From: an uncultured Gammaproteobacteria bacterium
Lineage (GTDB): Bacteria; Pseudomonadota; Gammaproteobacteria; Steroidobacterales; GCA-2729495
NCBI GenBank assembly: GCA_937921935.1
Contig: CAKZWQ010000008.1
Coordinates: forward strand, 1 to 44,566
DNA length: 44,566 bases
Reading direction: 5' to 3'
Numbering within the stretch: position 1 is the stretch's first letter; each line of letters opens with the position of its first letter. Positions 21,890-29,937 of the stretch are shown here, one piece after another. A model generated the notes under the pieces. The model had not been told where the DNA came from, made no database searches, and was given only the letters and a program-made list of their open reading frames with translations. A program made the position numbers and the translations under genes.

Positions 21890-21965
21890 CATCTTTCACA
21901 CAAATTTTTAAATATTCTTTTGGCCGCGGAGAGAGCCTTCGCCTGACAGGGAAGACGGGGAGGAG

Positions 21966-22946
21966 TTAGTTGTCGACCTCTAACCGGGCCAGGGTAGCGC
22001 GCCCCTGCGTGGCGACCTGCATATCAACTCTGTTTAGATAGGTCCGGGCACGCGCATTGCCTTTCATCACGGCATCGAGAAAGGCGGTGGAGGTCTCATT
22101 AAAGATAGCCAGGCCTTCATCGTCCGGCTCGGTATCCCGATCTTTCTGCACCAGGCCGCCAAAGTAGTGATCACCTTTGTCCAGGAGTAACTCATAGCGC
22201 ACCACGCCAGCGTCGGTTTCTGCGCGCAGAATTTCAGTCTGTCCCTCCGTGGGTGCGCCGCGAGCGCCCATGGTCCCGAAGTCATCAGTGCCTGTGGCCA
22301 TAAAGGTGGTGACTGAACTCGCTACCCAGGTGTCGCGGGGCATCAGGCGCATCTTGCCAGGATCGCTGACCAGGATCAGGGCCTTATAGCGGTCTTCCGA
22401 GGATTCCATTAGCGCCCCGTTGAACTCGGTGCGAAAACGCGCGCCGGTGACCAACATGGCCACCTGGGTGCCGATGGAGTGGCCGGCCGCCACGTATTGA
22501 CCCGAAGAAATCTTGGCCGCGAGGTCGGGCACTGCCGCCGTTATTACCGGCAGCTCGTCGAGCACTTGCGACATATCATCGACGCGGGTGCGGATGACAT
22601 CCTGCATGACCTCATAACTGGAAGGCGTGACGCCATAATCCGCATCCATGTGCTGGGGCACCATCACCACATAACCCTGCCCGGCCCAGAAACCGGCAAC
22701 GCGGTCATAGCGATTGCGATTCGAGAAAGTGCCATGGGACAGCACGATCAGCGGGTAGCTATCACCGGACTCCGGGTAAAAGATCTTGACCGGCAAAGGC
22801 CGCTCTTCGGCAGCCGTCAGGACCACGCTGTCATTAATAGCGACTTTGAGGGCCGGAAAGCGCAGCTCGTAATCGCCGCCGCCTCCGGAGCAGGCCCCCA
22901 GGCTCAGCAGGGCTGCCGCGAAGAAAATTCTCAATAGGCTCATCAT
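21966..22946 (-). CDS. alpha/beta hydrolase lipoprotein (PAF-acetylhydrolase/dienelactone-like)
   Basis: The start (MMSLLRIFFAAALLSLGAC) gives a lipoprotein with lipobox LGAC; the frame extends open to 23501 but that part reads as non-coding. The 326-residue protein has an oxyanion segment IVLSHGTFSNRNRYD, nucleophile elbow AAGHSIGTQ, and a late DKGDHYFGG for the catalytic His, so the triad looks complete. Substrate is unknown; a periplasmic esterase or lipase role is inferred. Its last 40 codons lie inside the right boundary of the slipin/tRNA island and seem to have been supplied by it: a second, diverged copy of the same gene end lies at 16977-17099. Confidence 0.85.
   Translation of the reverse strand: MMSLLRIFFAAALLSLGACSGGGGDYELRFPALKVAINDSVVLTAAEERPLPVKIFYPESGDSYPLIVLSHGTFSNRNRYDRVAGFWAGQGYVVMVPQHMDADYGVTPSSYEVMQDVIRTRVDDMSQVLDELPVITAAVPDLAAKISSGQYVAAGHSIGTQVAMLVTGARFRTEFNGALMESSEDRYKALILVSDPGKMRLMPRDTWVASSVTTFMATGTDDFGTMGARGAPTEGQTEILRAETDAGVVRYELLLDKGDHYFGGLVQKDRDTEPDDEGLAIFNETSTAFLDAVMKGNARARTYLNRVDMQVATQGRATLARLEVDN
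22065..22088. repeat. 24-bp direct repeat, right copy (putative attachment site)
   Basis: Identical to 17076-17099 and in the same orientation, inside the intact hydrolase gene, exactly 123 bases from the block's outer edge to the stop codon, as in the left copy. Confidence 0.75.
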
Positions 22947-23096
22947 GCGAACCAGTCTAATACTCGCCGCCCCCATTTCGCACAGCAGCAGGGCCAGATT
23001 ACCCGCAAGGTGGAACCCCTGTGTATTGCAGAGGTCCATACTCGGGTCACCGCCGATCCGGGCGGGAATTTCTATCCAACCACTCCAGGAGTGAAT

Positions 23097-23372
23097 ATGA
23101 CTAAGCAGAACCTGAAAACTGGTGCCGCGCTGGCTGCCGCCGCCGCTGCCTTGTTCATTAGCCTGCCTAACGCTGCTTTCGCCGGGGCCCATGCCGAGGC
23201 TGAAACCGCAGACAAAGGCCATTGCGTCGGTGCCAATGCCTGCAAGGGCCAGAGCTCGTGCGCGACGGCTAACTCCAGCTGCTCCGGCCAGAATGCCTGC
23301 AAAGGTCAGGGCTTCACCGTGACGACCAAGGCTGAGTGCGCCGAAGCCGGCGGGGAGTGGGAAGCCGCCTGA
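23097..23372 (+). CDS. bufA2: BufA2-type periplasmic bufferin (copper-binding peptide precursor)
   Basis: A 91-residue precursor with signal peptide (MTKQNLKTGAALAAAAAALF, cut near AFAG) and a Cys-rich mature part spaced as in BufA2 bufferins: HCVGANACKGQSSCATANSS, SGQNACKGQGFTV and a final KAECAEAGGEW. Bufferins are ribosomal peptides whose cysteines are modified by a DUF692 enzyme (BufB) with BufC; they bind copper in the periplasm. An AGGAG site precedes the ATG. Unlike typical loci, no bufB, bufC or DoxX gene follows, so the modification genes must be elsewhere or absent. A hairpin at 23381-23429 closes the gene. Confidence 0.8.
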   Translation: MTKQNLKTGAALAAAAAALFISLPNAAFAGAHAEAETADKGHCVGANACKGQSSCATANSSCSGQNACKGQGFTVTTKAECAEAGGEWEAA

Positions 23373-23380
23373 TGTACCCG

Positions 23381-23429
23381 GCACCGGGATTCTGTGCGAG
23401 AGTGCGACTCTCGTTACAGAACCCGGTGC
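23381..23429. terminator. long hairpin after bufA2
   Basis: GCACCGGG...CCCGGTGC with TTCTGT/ACAGAA inside and CGAGAGT-GCG-ACTCTCG at the tip form an almost continuous stem. The U-tract is poor (TGTTCC), so it may stabilise the bufA2 mRNA as well as terminate. Confidence 0.6.
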
Positions 23430-23436
23430 TGTTCCC

Positions 23437-25074
23437 ATGCCTGCGCTACGCCTGCTGCCCTGCCTGTTAATCATTTTTCTGGCCGTTGCCTGCACCAGCA
23501 ACGAGCAAGCGCCTGCCGAAAGCTACAGCGTGCTGGTACCCGGCAGCCCTCTGCATTCACCCAACGGACTGACCCTGGGGCCGGACGGCTACCTGTATGC
23601 GGGCAGCGTAGCAACCCAAACCATCTTCCGGATTGATCCCGCCAGCGGTGAAGTTACGGTGATCGTGCCGCCGCCGGCCGGCGAGGCCGATGACATAGCC
23701 TTTGGTCCCGACGGACAGATGGTCTGGACCGCCCTGATAGCCGGTGAAATTCGTGCCCGACAGCCCGATGGCGCCGTGACGATTCTGGTACCCGGGCAAA
23801 GACTCATCAATCCGATCGACTTCTCGCCTGACGGCCGCCTGTTTGCCGGGCAAATGGCCATCGATCGCCTGTATGAATTTCCTGCTGACGGTGAACCGCG
23901 CCTGGTCACGAGCAAGCAGGGCAACCTCAACAGTTTTGAAATTACCGCCGACGGTCAGCTCTTCGGGCCCCTTCTCGACAAAGGTGCGGTGGCAAAAATT
24001 GATATTGAAACCGGCGATGTCAACCTGATTGCCGAGGGATTAGGCAAAGTGGTTGCGGTGAACCTGGATGCCAAAGGCCGGGTGTGGGCCATCGACTGGG
24101 TCAGCGGCGACCTGTGGCGCATCGATCCGGGTGCGCAAGACGATCAATGGGAAGCGCCGGTTCTTGTGACCACCCTTGAACCCCCTTTGGATAATCTGGC
24201 TGTAGGCCAGGACGGCACCGTCTTTGTCACTCGACCGGCTCACTCGGCCATCGATCGCGTTGATCCTGACAGCGGCGCAGTACAAAGCCTGGTGCCCGGC
24301 GAACTGGCCGGGCCTGGCGGACTGACCATCATCGAAGAGGATGGCCGCGAAGTCTTACTGGTAGCAGACGCCCATGCCTGGCGCCTGGTGGACATAGCGA
24401 CAGGCGAAGTGACGGCCCCCACGGACCTGACGCAGTTTGGTTACCCCAATGCCGCCACCCATGTGGCCGCCAATGTCGCTTACTTTGGCTTCACCTACGC
24501 GGCCGGCCGCGGCCGCGTCTACCTCGTGGCGCGCGACGATAACGCAACGGCCGTTAGCTGGTCCGGACTCAAACGACCTTATGGCATCGTGCTGCGCATC
24601 AACGGCGATCCGATCGTCGCCGACTTCGACGCAGGCACGCTGGTTGGTCTCAGCCAGACAGATCGCCGCCAGCGTGACTTGCTCGCAAAAGACCTCAAAG
24701 GCCCCGTCGGGCTTGCCTGGGCGGGACCCGAATCCGTTTATGTCACCGAAGCCACAGCCGGCACCTTGTTGCGCGTCAACCTGATTGACGGCAAACACAC
24801 GGAGATTGCGGCGGGCCTGGCCCAGCCGGAAGGGCTTACGATTATGGCGGACGGCCGCGTTGCTATCGTGGAAGTGGGCCGGCAACGGCTCGTGGCTATC
24901 GATCCGGCAGATGGCAGCCTTAGCGTGCTCGGGGACAAGCTGCCGGTGGGCGAAACACGCGATGTGGCAATTGAACCGGTCTATCTGCCCAGTGGGGTTG
25001 CCCAGGCCACAGACGGCAGTCTTTATGTCACGGGTGACCGGAACAACAGTGTCTTGCGCGTAAGCCTGGACTGA
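23437..25074 (+). CDS. SMP-30/NHL-type beta-propeller lipoprotein
   Basis: A 545-residue lipoprotein (signal MPALRLLPCLLIIFLAVAC, lipobox AVAC). The body is a run of six-bladed-propeller repeats of the SMP-30/gluconolactonase or NHL kind: SPNGLTLGPDGYLYAGS, DIAFGPDGQMVWTA, NLAVGQDGTVFVT, GPVGLAWAGPESVYVTEA, QPEGLTIMADGRVAIVE, PSGVAQATDGSLYVTGD. The count suggests two propellers. Function is unknown; lactonase activity would need metal ligands I cannot assign with confidence. It follows the bufA2 hairpin closely on the same strand. Confidence 0.8.
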   Translation: MPALRLLPCLLIIFLAVACTSNEQAPAESYSVLVPGSPLHSPNGLTLGPDGYLYAGSVATQTIFRIDPASGEVTVIVPPPAGEADDIAFGPDGQMVWTALIAGEIRARQPDGAVTILVPGQRLINPIDFSPDGRLFAGQMAIDRLYEFPADGEPRLVTSKQGNLNSFEITADGQLFGPLLDKGAVAKIDIETGDVNLIAEGLGKVVAVNLDAKGRVWAIDWVSGDLWRIDPGAQDDQWEAPVLVTTLEPPLDNLAVGQDGTVFVTRPAHSAIDRVDPDSGAVQSLVPGELAGPGGLTIIEEDGREVLLVADAHAWRLVDIATGEVTAPTDLTQFGYPNAATHVAANVAYFGFTYAAGRGRVYLVARDDNATAVSWSGLKRPYGIVLRINGDPIVADFDAGTLVGLSQTDRRQRDLLAKDLKGPVGLAWAGPESVYVTEATAGTLLRVNLIDGKHTEIAAGLAQPEGLTIMADGRVAIVEVGRQRLVAIDPADGSLSVLGDKLPVGETRDVAIEPVYLPSGVAQATDGSLYVTGDRNNSVLRVSLD

Positions 25075-25101
25075 TCGGGCGGGGTTGCCCGCGGCCGGAT
25101 A

Positions 25102-25689
25102 CTAGCTACCGGGCAGGGCGGGTTCAGGGCTGATCAGTTGAGTGGATCTGACGGCTTCAGGCGGAGGTGCCCAGCCATCGGCTTGCGCGGCGGCCACCCC
25201 GCAGAACAAGCGCTCCCCTGCCGCCGTGTTAATAGCCACCGTGTCATAAAAGGGGTGACCAGGCTGATAGAAGTAGCGATTGCCCTGCCAGTCAATATTG
25301 CCCTTGATCAGGCACTCAGGCTCCGCTTGCGTCCGAGCTACAGTTTCGGGTTCTGGTTGAGATACGTTTACCGACCTGCTTTCCATCTGTGGCAACCGAA
25401 CGGTCGCCAGACGGGCTTTGACTGCGTCCAGACGGGTTTTGGCCGCCGCCAGCCCACTATGGACAAACTCTTGGGCCACAGGTGTAAAGCTGCTCGTGAG
25501 ATTGCCGCCGAACAAATCCCACAAGGCAAAGCCCGAAATGAACACCGCCACGCAGGCCACCACATAGCCGGGTGTTCGCGACTGCGTTCCGGTCCGGTGC
25601 GACTGGCTCCGGGCGGCAAGCACAGCGTACTCCTGCTTCATCTGCTGCAGGTGCACTGGGCCGCGTTTTAGCTCGCGTTTAGTTGTCAT
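25102..25689 (-). CDS. single-pass membrane protein with C-terminal 'sunset'-like motif
   Basis: A 195-residue protein with a basic cytoplasmic N-terminus, one TM helix (YVVACVAVFISGFALWDLF) and an extracytoplasmic helical linker. The C-terminus, CLIKGNIDWQGNRYFYQPG, then FYDTVAINTAAGERLFC, resembles the IKGN...PG...Y...GERWFC motif found at the end of some staphylococcal-nuclease-like and other exported proteins (the sunset domain as I recall it). Role unknown. Two cysteines in the motif may form a disulfide. The start is supported only weakly. Confidence 0.7.
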   Translation of the reverse strand: MTTKRELKRGPVHLQQMKQEYAVLAARSQSHRTGTQSRTPGYVVACVAVFISGFALWDLFGGNLTSSFTPVAQEFVHSGLAAAKTRLDAVKARLATVRLPQMESRSVNVSQPEPETVARTQAEPECLIKGNIDWQGNRYFYQPGHPFYDTVAINTAAGERLFCGVAAAQADGWAPPPEAVRSTQLISPEPALPGS

Positions 25690-25861
25690 AATTTATAAGC
25701 GAGATCACCATCCCTCCTTATTATTCATATCCTCCGTTTCATAACCATTAACCGGATCGCAAGTTTGGCAATCGCTAAGGCTAAAAAGCCGTTTTATGTG
25801 ACACAGGGCAGGGAAAACCCGGCAAGACGGGTGCTAATTCGCCGGGCTCCCGGTGTGTTAG

Positions 25862-26785
25862 CTAGCGCAGATACTCCCGACAGCGCGGATCGTCGTCGGG
25901 TACCTCGGGATCACTTCCCGCCCCGCGCGGGTATCGCTCGCGATCACACAGGGCGGCCAGCAGATCCAGAAGATTCTGCGTCTGCTCCGCCACGCTTAAG
26001 TCTCCCCAAGGCTGCGCCTGCATCTCGGAACCGGGTTCACCGGCCAGGGTGATCATGGCCACCGCGTAACCGAAATAGCGCGCGTGCTGGCCGAGGCTTT
26101 GCTCGCCATCATCGAAGATAATTTTTGTGGCATCAGCGCCATGACAGTCAGCGCACTGCTCGGCATACAGAGCATGGCCCCGCTCCGAATTTCCGCCGGC
26201 CGCCAGGATAAAGCCGCGGGGAGCATCCACATTCAGCGCATACAGATCATCGGGGCGTGGCAGTTGACCGTCACGCACCGCCAGCATGAAATCAACCAGG
26301 CTGGCGATTTCCGATACTGTCAGCACCTCGCCATAGGCGGGCAAGCCGGCCCAGCCATTGCTAAGCCGGTCAATCCACTCAGCCCGGTCGATCCGAGTAT
26401 GCGCCGCGCTTAATGGCCCCGTTGCCAATACCCAGGCCTTGGCCTGATGCTCGCGACCATATATACCGGCATCGCCGCGCATATCCCAGCCGAAGAGATT
26501 TTTGAAGCGATAGTCATGACCGTCATTGCCGATGGGCAAACCATCCGGCCCGTTCAGGGTCCCGTTGCCATTCGGTCCGCCACTGCCATCTATCTCGGGC
26601 GTTTCTTCATCGTCCGGGATGAAAGCCGCTTCGCTTTCGTCGTACCACATGTCGAACAGGCGAGCGCCGGCCATCAAGGTGTCGAAGCTTGCCGATTCCG
26701 GAGCCGGCGCCACCGTCTCCTGCTCCTGGGCACAGGCACCAAGGAGCAAGGCCGCCAGCAAGCCAGGGAATAACTTCCGTCCCAT
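25862..26785 (-). CDS. cytochrome c lipoprotein
   Basis: A 307-residue lipoprotein (MGRKLFPGLLAALLLGAC, lipobox LGAC). The C-terminal half has one c-type heme site, CADCH, with downstream Met residues that could be the sixth ligand. The N-terminal half (GARLFDMWYDE, RFKNLFGWDMRGDAGIYG, then LPAYGEVLTVSEIASLVDFML) looks like a second cytochrome c fold that has lost its CXXCH. Members with two domains carry electrons in the periplasm; the partner is unknown. It is divergent from the cupin gene at 26887. Confidence 0.8.
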   Translation of the reverse strand: MGRKLFPGLLAALLLGACAQEQETVAPAPESASFDTLMAGARLFDMWYDESEAAFIPDDEETPEIDGSGGPNGNGTLNGPDGLPIGNDGHDYRFKNLFGWDMRGDAGIYGREHQAKAWVLATGPLSAAHTRIDRAEWIDRLSNGWAGLPAYGEVLTVSEIASLVDFMLAVRDGQLPRPDDLYALNVDAPRGFILAAGGNSERGHALYAEQCADCHGADATKIIFDDGEQSLGQHARYFGYAVAMITLAGEPGSEMQAQPWGDLSVAEQTQNLLDLLAALCDRERYPRGAGSDPEVPDDDPRCREYLR

Positions 26786-26886
26786 GAAAAATTCTCTAAT
26801 GAGGCACGAGTTCCGATTCTCTCAGGAACTGCATACCTTGGCACCTGCGGCCAGACGAGTATCATGACCCAAACCCGGGAGCACCC

Positions 26887-27357
26887 ATGATGAATACGCG
26901 CGTTTTAGCCTGCCTGGCCCTGCTTGGCTGCGGTGGCGCGGCGCCGGCCACGGAACACGCGTCGGGCGAATCACTGCCCACGTCCACGATTTTGTTACAG
27001 ACCACGACTTCCTGGGACGGCGGCAGCTTCCGCTATCCAAGCGGGCCGGCCCAGGTCACCGCCGTGCGCATGACCATGACGGCCGACCAGGTCGCCCCCC
27101 TGCACTGCCACCCGGTACCTACCCTCGGGGTGATGCTGGCCGGGCGCCTGCAAGTGGAAACTGCCTCGGGACAAACCACCGTGTTCGCGCCGGGTGACCC
27201 CGTCGTAGAGGTCATGAACACATGGCATCGTGGCCGGGTACTGGAAGGCCCGGTGGAATTTGTTGTTTTCTATGCGGGTGCCACCGGCATAAAGAACACG
27301 GTCCTGCAGAGTTCCGGTGAAAAATGCGAGATGAAGCCTGATGAATTCCCGCCCTGA
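26887..27357 (+). CDS. exported cupin-domain protein
   Basis: A 156-residue protein with an N-terminal signal (MMNTRVLACLALLGCGGAAPA) that may be a lipobox (LGC) or a Sec signal. The cupin barrel is visible in PLHCHPVPTLGVMLAGRLQVE and GDPVVEVMNTWHRG, giving two or three His ligands for a metal. Reaction unknown. Its stop codon lies 17 bases inside the next gene, so the two are translationally coupled and probably work together. Confidence 0.8.
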   Translation: MMNTRVLACLALLGCGGAAPATEHASGESLPTSTILLQTTTSWDGGSFRYPSGPAQVTAVRMTMTADQVAPLHCHPVPTLGVMLAGRLQVETASGQTTVFAPGDPVVEVMNTWHRGRVLEGPVEFVVFYAGATGIKNTVLQSSGEKCEMKPDEFPP

Positions 27358-28384
27358 GCCCACATCGGCTACTGAACGCTTGATCCCCTACCAGGCCTGG
27401 TGGGGACTGGCAGCCTGTGGGTTGATCATGGGCATCATCTGGCTGCTGGGGCCCTATCGGGAATTTGAACTATTACCGCGACGTTTCACGTTTGACTATC
27501 CGTGGAAACTTCCCGAGCCGACCGTCTGGACGCACCTGACTGCGTGGTCCCTGTACGCACTCCACCAGGTTGGCGTTTGGTACCTGATCTACAAGGGCAC
27601 GCACATGAAATTGCGCTATGTGCAGGGCCTGCATCCGGTCAATGTACAGATGCTGGGGTGGAACGGATTATTTGTCGCCCTGCACATCGCCCAGACAACT
27701 TTCTTTTACGATGGACTGGCCCAGGATGTCCCGGAGTTCACGGCGCTGGGTTCAGTCGCCCTGATGATGTTAGTGATCCTGATCATGGAAAATGATCGAC
27801 GCGGCCTGTTCTTCGGTAAACGCGCGTCCTTTCCGAAGGGTGTGGGTGAATCAGCGCGTAAATACCACGGTTACTACTTTTCCTGGGCAATCACCTACAC
27901 CTTCTGGTACCACCCCATCGAAATTTCGCAGGGTCATTTGATGGGCCTGTTCTTTATGATGATGCTATTCCTTCAGGGCAGCCTGTTTCTGACACGCTTT
28001 CACATCAATCGCTGGTGGACCGTGTTCCTGGAATTTTTCGCCGTGCTGCACGGGGCCACGGTTGCCTGGTTCTCGGTGACCCAGACCGATAACCAGTGGT
28101 CAAATTTCCTGTTTGGGGGCCTGGCAGTTTTCCTGATTACCCAGATGCATGGAGTCCGCCTCAAGCGCTGGCACAAACTGACGTTGACGGGTTTCTGCCT
28201 GGGAATGATGGGCTGGTTCTATGCCGCACACCAGGACATGCTGATCAGTCTGACGAGCATGGTGCTGACTCGCTATCTGGCCGTGTTTATCCTGGTTGGC
28301 CTGATCTGGCTAATCATGCGGCCGTTTATCCGGAGCGGCCGGGCCGTGCCCGGTATCAAGCGCGAAGCTGAAACGGCCGGCTAG
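27341..28384 (+). CDS. polytopic membrane protein of unknown function
   Basis: A 347-residue integral membrane protein with about eight or nine hydrophobic segments, rich in Trp, Phe, Tyr and His (HQVGVWYLIYKG, HIAQTTFFYDG, TFWYHPIEISQGH, HGATVAWFSV, YAAHQDM). Several His sit at helix ends, a pattern seen in heme- or metal-binding membrane proteins, but I do not recognise the family. It overlaps the cupin gene and converges with the 4-TM gene downstream by four bases. Confidence 0.7.
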   Translation: MNSRPEPTSATERLIPYQAWWGLAACGLIMGIIWLLGPYREFELLPRRFTFDYPWKLPEPTVWTHLTAWSLYALHQVGVWYLIYKGTHMKLRYVQGLHPVNVQMLGWNGLFVALHIAQTTFFYDGLAQDVPEFTALGSVALMMLVILIMENDRRGLFFGKRASFPKGVGESARKYHGYYFSWAITYTFWYHPIEISQGHLMGLFFMMMLFLQGSLFLTRFHINRWWTVFLEFFAVLHGATVAWFSVTQTDNQWSNFLFGGLAVFLITQMHGVRLKRWHKLTLTGFCLGMMGWFYAAHQDMLISLTSMVLTRYLAVFILVGLIWLIMRPFIRSGRAVPGIKREAETAG

Positions 28385-28863
28385 TTCCCTACCTGCCCCT
28401 GGGGCGAGGGATTGGAATCTCGCGACACAAACAACAGGACCGCGAGTAGCAGGAACACGACGCCTGTTACCAGGAACACCACGAGGTTGGCATCATTCAG
28501 GCTGGCCGCACGCGGTTGGCTGTCCTCCCAGTACAAGGAGCCACCGTAAGAAGGCATGGTCAATGATGCGACGATCAATCCCAGCACATAGATACAACCC
28601 AACACGGCTGACAAGCGCAGCCGTTCGAGCCTGGAACAGGTCTGCCCCCAGACCAGGTACAGACCAAAAACGGCCACGGCCACCGCGGTAGTGAACACTG
28701 TCATCATGTGCAGCCGTGCGTGAGGCGGCCAGTCCGGATTAAACAAATGGGTGTTGTTGAAGTCCGCATTAATGGGACCCCAGGCCACCATGATCCACAG
28801 CAAGCTCATAAAAAGCTGCATGGGCAGCCCCTGCAGAAAATTCGCGCGCGTCGCCATAACCAC
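28381..28863 (-). CDS. four-helix membrane protein of unknown function
   Basis: A 160-residue protein with four predicted TM helices (around LFMSLLWIMVAW, MMTVFTTAVAVAVFGLYLVW, LSAVLGCIYVLGLIVASL and LVVFLVTGVVFLLLAVLLF). The loop NNTHLFNPDWPPHARLHMM and a later GSLYWEDS recall small membrane proteins of the DUF6640 kind, but this is not secure. An ATG 6 bases later would also fit. It ends within the convergent gene upstream in the window. Confidence 0.7.
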   Translation of the reverse strand: MVMATRANFLQGLPMQLFMSLLWIMVAWGPINADFNNTHLFNPDWPPHARLHMMTVFTTAVAVAVFGLYLVWGQTCSRLERLRLSAVLGCIYVLGLIVASLTMPSYGGSLYWEDSQPRAASLNDANLVVFLVTGVVFLLLAVLLFVSRDSNPSPQGQVGN

Positions 28864-29019
28864 CCCCGGGAAGCCAGTCAGGCTCTCATTCTAGACCCCG
28901 GCACCGACCTCATGCCCTGCCCCACACAGACGCCAGTTACAGCTGACCCGGCTGCGGACCGCCGGCTAGCCCCTATACCGTCCGATGCATTGAATTTTCG
29001 ACCGCGAGAAATGGCTTGA

Positions 29020-29715
29020 TCAACGCCGCCGGTAGTCAGGCACCTCGATGGGCTTGTTCTGTCGCGGCTCGCCGAAGCGATAGTGGAATTCAAGATTGAC
29101 GCTGTCGAAGGATGCGTCGTCTTCAGCCGTGGCGATGGCATCCAGAGCCAGCAGTTCATCATCAATACTGAAAGTCTGGTATTCCAGGCGCGTGTAAAGA
29201 TTCTCTGTAAGACTCACCCCCAGACCGATACCGGCCAGCAAGGCCGGCCCGCTGCCGCTCTCCTGACGAAACACCGGCGGCCCGCCGGCGGGGGTCAGCA
29301 CCTGGTCGCTGTCCGCATCCCAGGCTGACAGACCGAGCTTCACGTATAGCTCCCAACGCTCGCCGAAGGGCAAGGTGCCGATGCCGCTGAACTGCACCGC
29401 GCTGAGGTCCACGTCAGTATCCACCCGGTTACCGAAATCAGTGTCATCGAATTCCGGCTTGCCGCCGTCCAGATATCCCAGTTCCAGGGCAAAGTAGGGG
29501 TTGAAGCGATAGCCGGTATTCACGATGAAGCCGTAATCGGTATCGCCACGTTCCCAGCTGGCAGTGCCGTCATTATCGCTGGCCAGCACGTTGGTAAACG
29601 CGGCGCCGCCGCCCAGGTACCAGCCTTCATAGTCATTGGGAAACCAGGCGGGATCAGTTTGAGCTGCCAGTGGCAAGGCAAACAGCAGAACGGTAGCAAG
29701 GCACAGGATACGCAT
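29020..29715 (-). CDS. outer-membrane beta-barrel protein (OmpA-like N-terminal type)
   Basis: A 231-residue protein starting MRILCLATVLLFALPLAAQ, with a very strong AAGGAGG ribosome site; the longer frame to 29904 is not needed. After the signal peptide there are alternating amphipathic strands (GWYLGGGAAFTNV, DYGFIVNTGYRFNPYFALELGYLDGG, WELYVKLGLSAWD, LLAGIGLGVSLTENLYTRLEYQTF) and a near-terminal VNLEFHYRFG, as in eight-stranded OmpA/OmpW-like barrels. The final Arg-rich tail (EVPDYRRR) does not end in Phe. Role is likely structural or adhesive. Confidence 0.85.
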   Translation of the reverse strand: MRILCLATVLLFALPLAAQTDPAWFPNDYEGWYLGGGAAFTNVLASDNDGTASWERGDTDYGFIVNTGYRFNPYFALELGYLDGGKPEFDDTDFGNRVDTDVDLSAVQFSGIGTLPFGERWELYVKLGLSAWDADSDQVLTPAGGPPVFRQESGSGPALLAGIGLGVSLTENLYTRLEYQTFSIDDELLALDAIATAEDDASFDSVNLEFHYRFGEPRQNKPIEVPDYRRR

Positions 29716-29937
29716 CGCAGCCTCCTTTTCCCCTGGCGTAAAAAACGCCTGTCGACAAAAAGGCAGCCGGGCGGGGAATACAGTAATGGGGGAAATAGTG
29801 CCTGAGAAGGCTATTGATCTGGGGGCCTTTGGGCGTATTTCAAGCTCCGCTCGGCGGGTGGCAGACCAGACAGGGAAGCCAGGACAATCTGACTGCTTGC
29901 GCATCTATTGATGCGCATGAAACTGGGCTTATGATGC

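Larger units (their letters stand above)
17076..22088 (-). mobile_element. putative integrated slipin/tRNA-array island
   Basis: This interval is bounded by 24-bp direct repeats and contains one self-contained minus-strand unit: promoter, leader, 24 tRNA-like units, a small membrane ORF, a slipin gene and a terminator, plus a replacement 3' end for the hydrolase gene at its right edge. Precise exchange between the repeats would leave one intact hydrolase gene. That is how many gene-end-targeting elements behave. No integrase or transposase is present, so it would need help in trans, may be an immobile remnant, or may have arisen by homologous exchange. Confidence 0.5.

Noticed and set aside
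21481-21960. Sigma-54 (RtcR-type) promoter upstream of the array
   Set aside because: A TAGCACG...TTGC pair occurs on the minus strand near 21745-21765, but the spacing is about five bases too long and the GG is lost. The sigma-70 promoter nearby is far better.
17076-22088. Prophage or ICE with its own integrase
   Set aside because: The direct repeats suggest an integrated element, but no integrase, transposase, replication or structural gene lies between them, so calling it a phage or ICE is not supported.
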